From assembly GCF_903643065.1 (NCBI RefSeq), contig NZ_CAHJWX010000058.1, positions 1 to 8,148 on the forward strand: 8,148 nucleotides of DNA, in the 5' to 3' direction. The position numbers and the translations under genes were made by a program. Below the pieces are notes generated by a model. The model ran no database searches and had not been told where the DNA came from. It saw nothing but the letters and a program-made list of their open reading frames with translations. The DNA comes from Sphingomonas bacterium. GTDB lineage: Bacteria > Pseudomonadota > Alphaproteobacteria > Sphingomonadales > Sphingomonadaceae. Numbering within the stretch: position 1 is the first letter of the stretch; each line of letters starts with the position of its first letter. Positions 7,131 to 8,148 of this stretch are shown here, one piece after another.

Positions 7131-7667
7131 CTTGCTTCGTTCGACTTGTTCGAAATCCAGCTCCACCGGCGTCGCGCGGCCGAAGATCGATACCGACACC
7201 TTCACCTTGCTCTTGTCGAAGTCCAGTTCCTCGACCGTGCCGTTGAACGAGGCGAAGGGGCCGTCCAGCACCTTGACCGCGTCGCCGATCTCGTAGTTGA
7301 CCTTGACCTTCTGCTTGGGCGCGTTGGCGGCGGCTTCCTCCTTGGTGTGGAGCATGCGGCCGGCCTCGGTCTCGCTGATCGCCTGCGGCTTGCCGTTGGG
7401 GCCGAGAAAGCCGGTGACCTTCGGCGTGTTCTTGACGAGGTGATAGACCTGGTCGTTCATGTCGAGCTTGGCGAGCACGTAGCCGGGCATGAACTTGCGC
7501 TCCACCGCGATCTTCTTGCCGCGCCGCGCCTCCGTGACGGTCTCGGTGGGGACCTCGATCTGCTCGACCAGCGTGTCCAGCCCGAGCCGCGTCGCCTCCG
7601 CCATGATCGCATCGCGGACCTTGCCCTCGAAGCCCGAATAGGCATGAATGATGTACCAGCGCGCCAT
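7128..7667 (-). CDS. nusG: Transcription termination/antitermination factor NusG
   Basis: NusG binds RNA polymerase, raises processivity, assists Rho-dependent termination and links transcription to translation through ribosomal protein S10. The product is 179 aa, close to the usual 181. The N-terminal NGN domain begins ARWYIIHAYSGFEGKV and contains the diagnostic KFMPGYVLAKL (about 58-68) and HLVKNTPKVTGFLG (about 76-89). The C-terminal KOW domain runs from about 125 to the end, with IGDAVKVLDGPFASFNG. The ATG at 7667 gives the family N-terminus. A weak AAGGGAA ribosome-binding site lies about 8 bases upstream, and only 18 bases separate the gene from secE, so the two form an operon. The downstream neighbour is normally rplK; here a restriction-modification gene follows instead. 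Confidence 0.98.
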   Translation of the reverse strand: MARWYIIHAYSGFEGKVRDAIMAEATRLGLDTLVEQIEVPTETVTEARRGKKIAVERKFMPGYVLAKLDMNDQVYHLVKNTPKVTGFLGPNGKPQAISETEAGRMLHTKEEAAANAPKQKVKVNYEIGDAVKVLDGPFASFNGTVEELDFDKSKVKVSVSIFGRATPVELDFEQVERSK

Positions 7668-7685
7668 CGCGTCGTTCCCTTATAT

Positions 7686-7883
7686 CTACTGCGCGAGCTT
7701 GAGCAGCGCGGTGACCACGCCCTCGAACACGCTGTCTACCCCCAGGAAGAACACCGCCAGGACGGTGGTCATGATCGCGACCATCAGCGCGGTCAGCCAC
7801 GTCTCCTTCCAGGTCGGCCATGCGACCTTGCGGCGCTCGGCCTCGACCTGGCGCGCGAACTGGGCGGGAGTGGTCTTGGCCAT
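7686..7883 (-). CDS. secE: Preprotein translocase subunit SecE
   Basis: SecE clamps SecY in the inner membrane and is an essential part of the SecYEG protein-export channel. The product is 65 aa, the short single-span form common outside enteric bacteria. The amphipathic helix carries the conserved EAERRKVAWPTWKET (about residues 14-28). It is followed by one hydrophobic span, about 31-60 (LTALMVAIMTTVLAVFFLGV onward). The ATG at 7883 is chosen because GGAG (7890-7893) lies 6 bases upstream and the family N-terminus starts here. A longer in-frame reading from 8048 adds arginine- and proline-rich residues unlike SecE. It stops with TAG at 7686-7688 and is first in an operon with nusG. No tRNA-Trp gene, sometimes found upstream of secE, is seen. 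Confidence 0.97.
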   Translation of the reverse strand: MAKTTPAQFARQVEAERRKVAWPTWKETWLTALMVAIMTTVLAVFFLGVDSVFEGVVTALLKLAQ

Positions 7884-7954
7884 CGCTTGCTCCGGGCAGG
7901 ACCCGTCGGCCGCCGGGCGGCTGAGGACAGGACCCGACGATTGGGGATGATCGC

Positions 7955-7983
7955 GATGTAGCGGGCGCGCGGCGCGGAGGCAA
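7955..7983 (-). promoter_or_regulatory. Promoter candidate for secE-nusG
   Basis: On the - strand: TTGCCT (7978-7983), a 17-base spacer (7961-7977), then TACATC (7955-7960). A transcript would start near 7948, giving a leader of about 65 bases before secE. The spacing equals that of the rplK and restriction-gene candidates. Matches to the consensus are partial. Confidence 0.42.
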
Positions 7984-8046
7984 GGCGGGACTCGACGGCG
8001 GGGAGCCGCGCGCGTACGCTCCTGCCGGGGGACGCTGGGGGGCGAC

Positions 8047-8148
8047 ATGATCGCGGGGGACGAACAGCATTGGGCATGCGCGCTGGCGGCGTTCGACCGG
8101 ATCGAGGCGCTGCCGCCGGGCGCGCGCTCGGCGGCGCTGGCGGGGTGC
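8047..8148 (+). CDS. N-terminal fragment of an unidentified protein, possibly a Ser/Thr kinase; cut by window end
   Basis: An ATG at 8047 opens a frame that runs to the window edge (34 codons). It follows a G-rich ribosome-binding-like stretch (8037-8042) at 4 bases and is divergent from secE with a 163-base gap. The fragment contains ALAAFDRIEALPPGARSAALAG. This resembles the short helical lead (a phrase such as LFDR..ALPPAER..AL) found before the kinase domain of many large bacterial serine/threonine kinases and some related regulators. That identification is inference from one short phrase; no catalytic motif is in the window. Confidence 0.45.
   Translation, partial: MIAGDEQHWACALAAFDRIEALPPGARSAALAGC

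Noticed and set aside
7114..8070. A 318-codon - strand open frame covering both secE and nusG.
   Set aside because: It is in the wrong frame for both proteins and is an arginine-rich shadow; SecE and NusG are unambiguous in the other frames.

Overview
The window looks like chromosomal DNA of a high-GC alphaproteobacterium, most likely a sphingomonad. The evidence is G+C near 70% in most coding stretches (42 of 60 counted at 6001-6060), a one-membrane-span SecE of 65 aa, the style of the L11, L1, NusG and Ppx proteins, and recurring TTG-N17-TA-type promoter candidates. The taxon is inferred from protein style, not from a marker gene.

Layout from left to right. The 3' part of a Ppx/GppA phosphatase gene (+) runs to 1264. 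A convergent intergenic stretch holds an intrinsic terminator (1337-1361, - strand). Four genes then lie on the - strand, in transcription order: secE (7883-7686), nusG (7667-7128), a very large restriction-modification gene (6955-2781), rplK (2545-2114) and rplA (2110-1424). At the right edge a divergent + gene starts at 8047 and is cut after 34 codons.

The striking point is the restriction-modification gene. The order secE-nusG-rplK-rplA is among the most conserved gene orders in bacteria, and here about 4.2 kb of Eco57I-like (type IIG-like) restriction-methylation DNA sits between nusG and rplK, in the same direction. The product would be about 1391 aa with a PD-(D/E)xK nuclease at the N-terminus, an adenine-N6 methyltransferase core and a C-terminal target-recognition region. 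As given, the frame is broken by one base at a five-G run just before the nuclease PD motif. This could be a phase-variable switch, a fixed lesion or a sequencing error.

The gene has a plausible promoter almost touching its ATG and no Shine-Dalgarno sequence, which suggests leaderless expression. A patch of clearly lower G+C (about 52-57% in three counted 60-base lines) falls in the presumed target-recognition region and suggests domain exchange. rplKA has its own promoter candidate (2621-2649), so the essential genes need not depend on read-through across the insertion. The nusG end is followed by two abutting perfect stem-loops with no T-tract.

secE supplies a subunit of the SecYEG translocon, nusG a transcription elongation factor, and rplK and rplA the L11 and L1 stalk proteins of the 50S subunit. 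The restriction gene is functionally unrelated and probably defends against foreign DNA. No BREX, DISARM or Pgl partner gene is visible.
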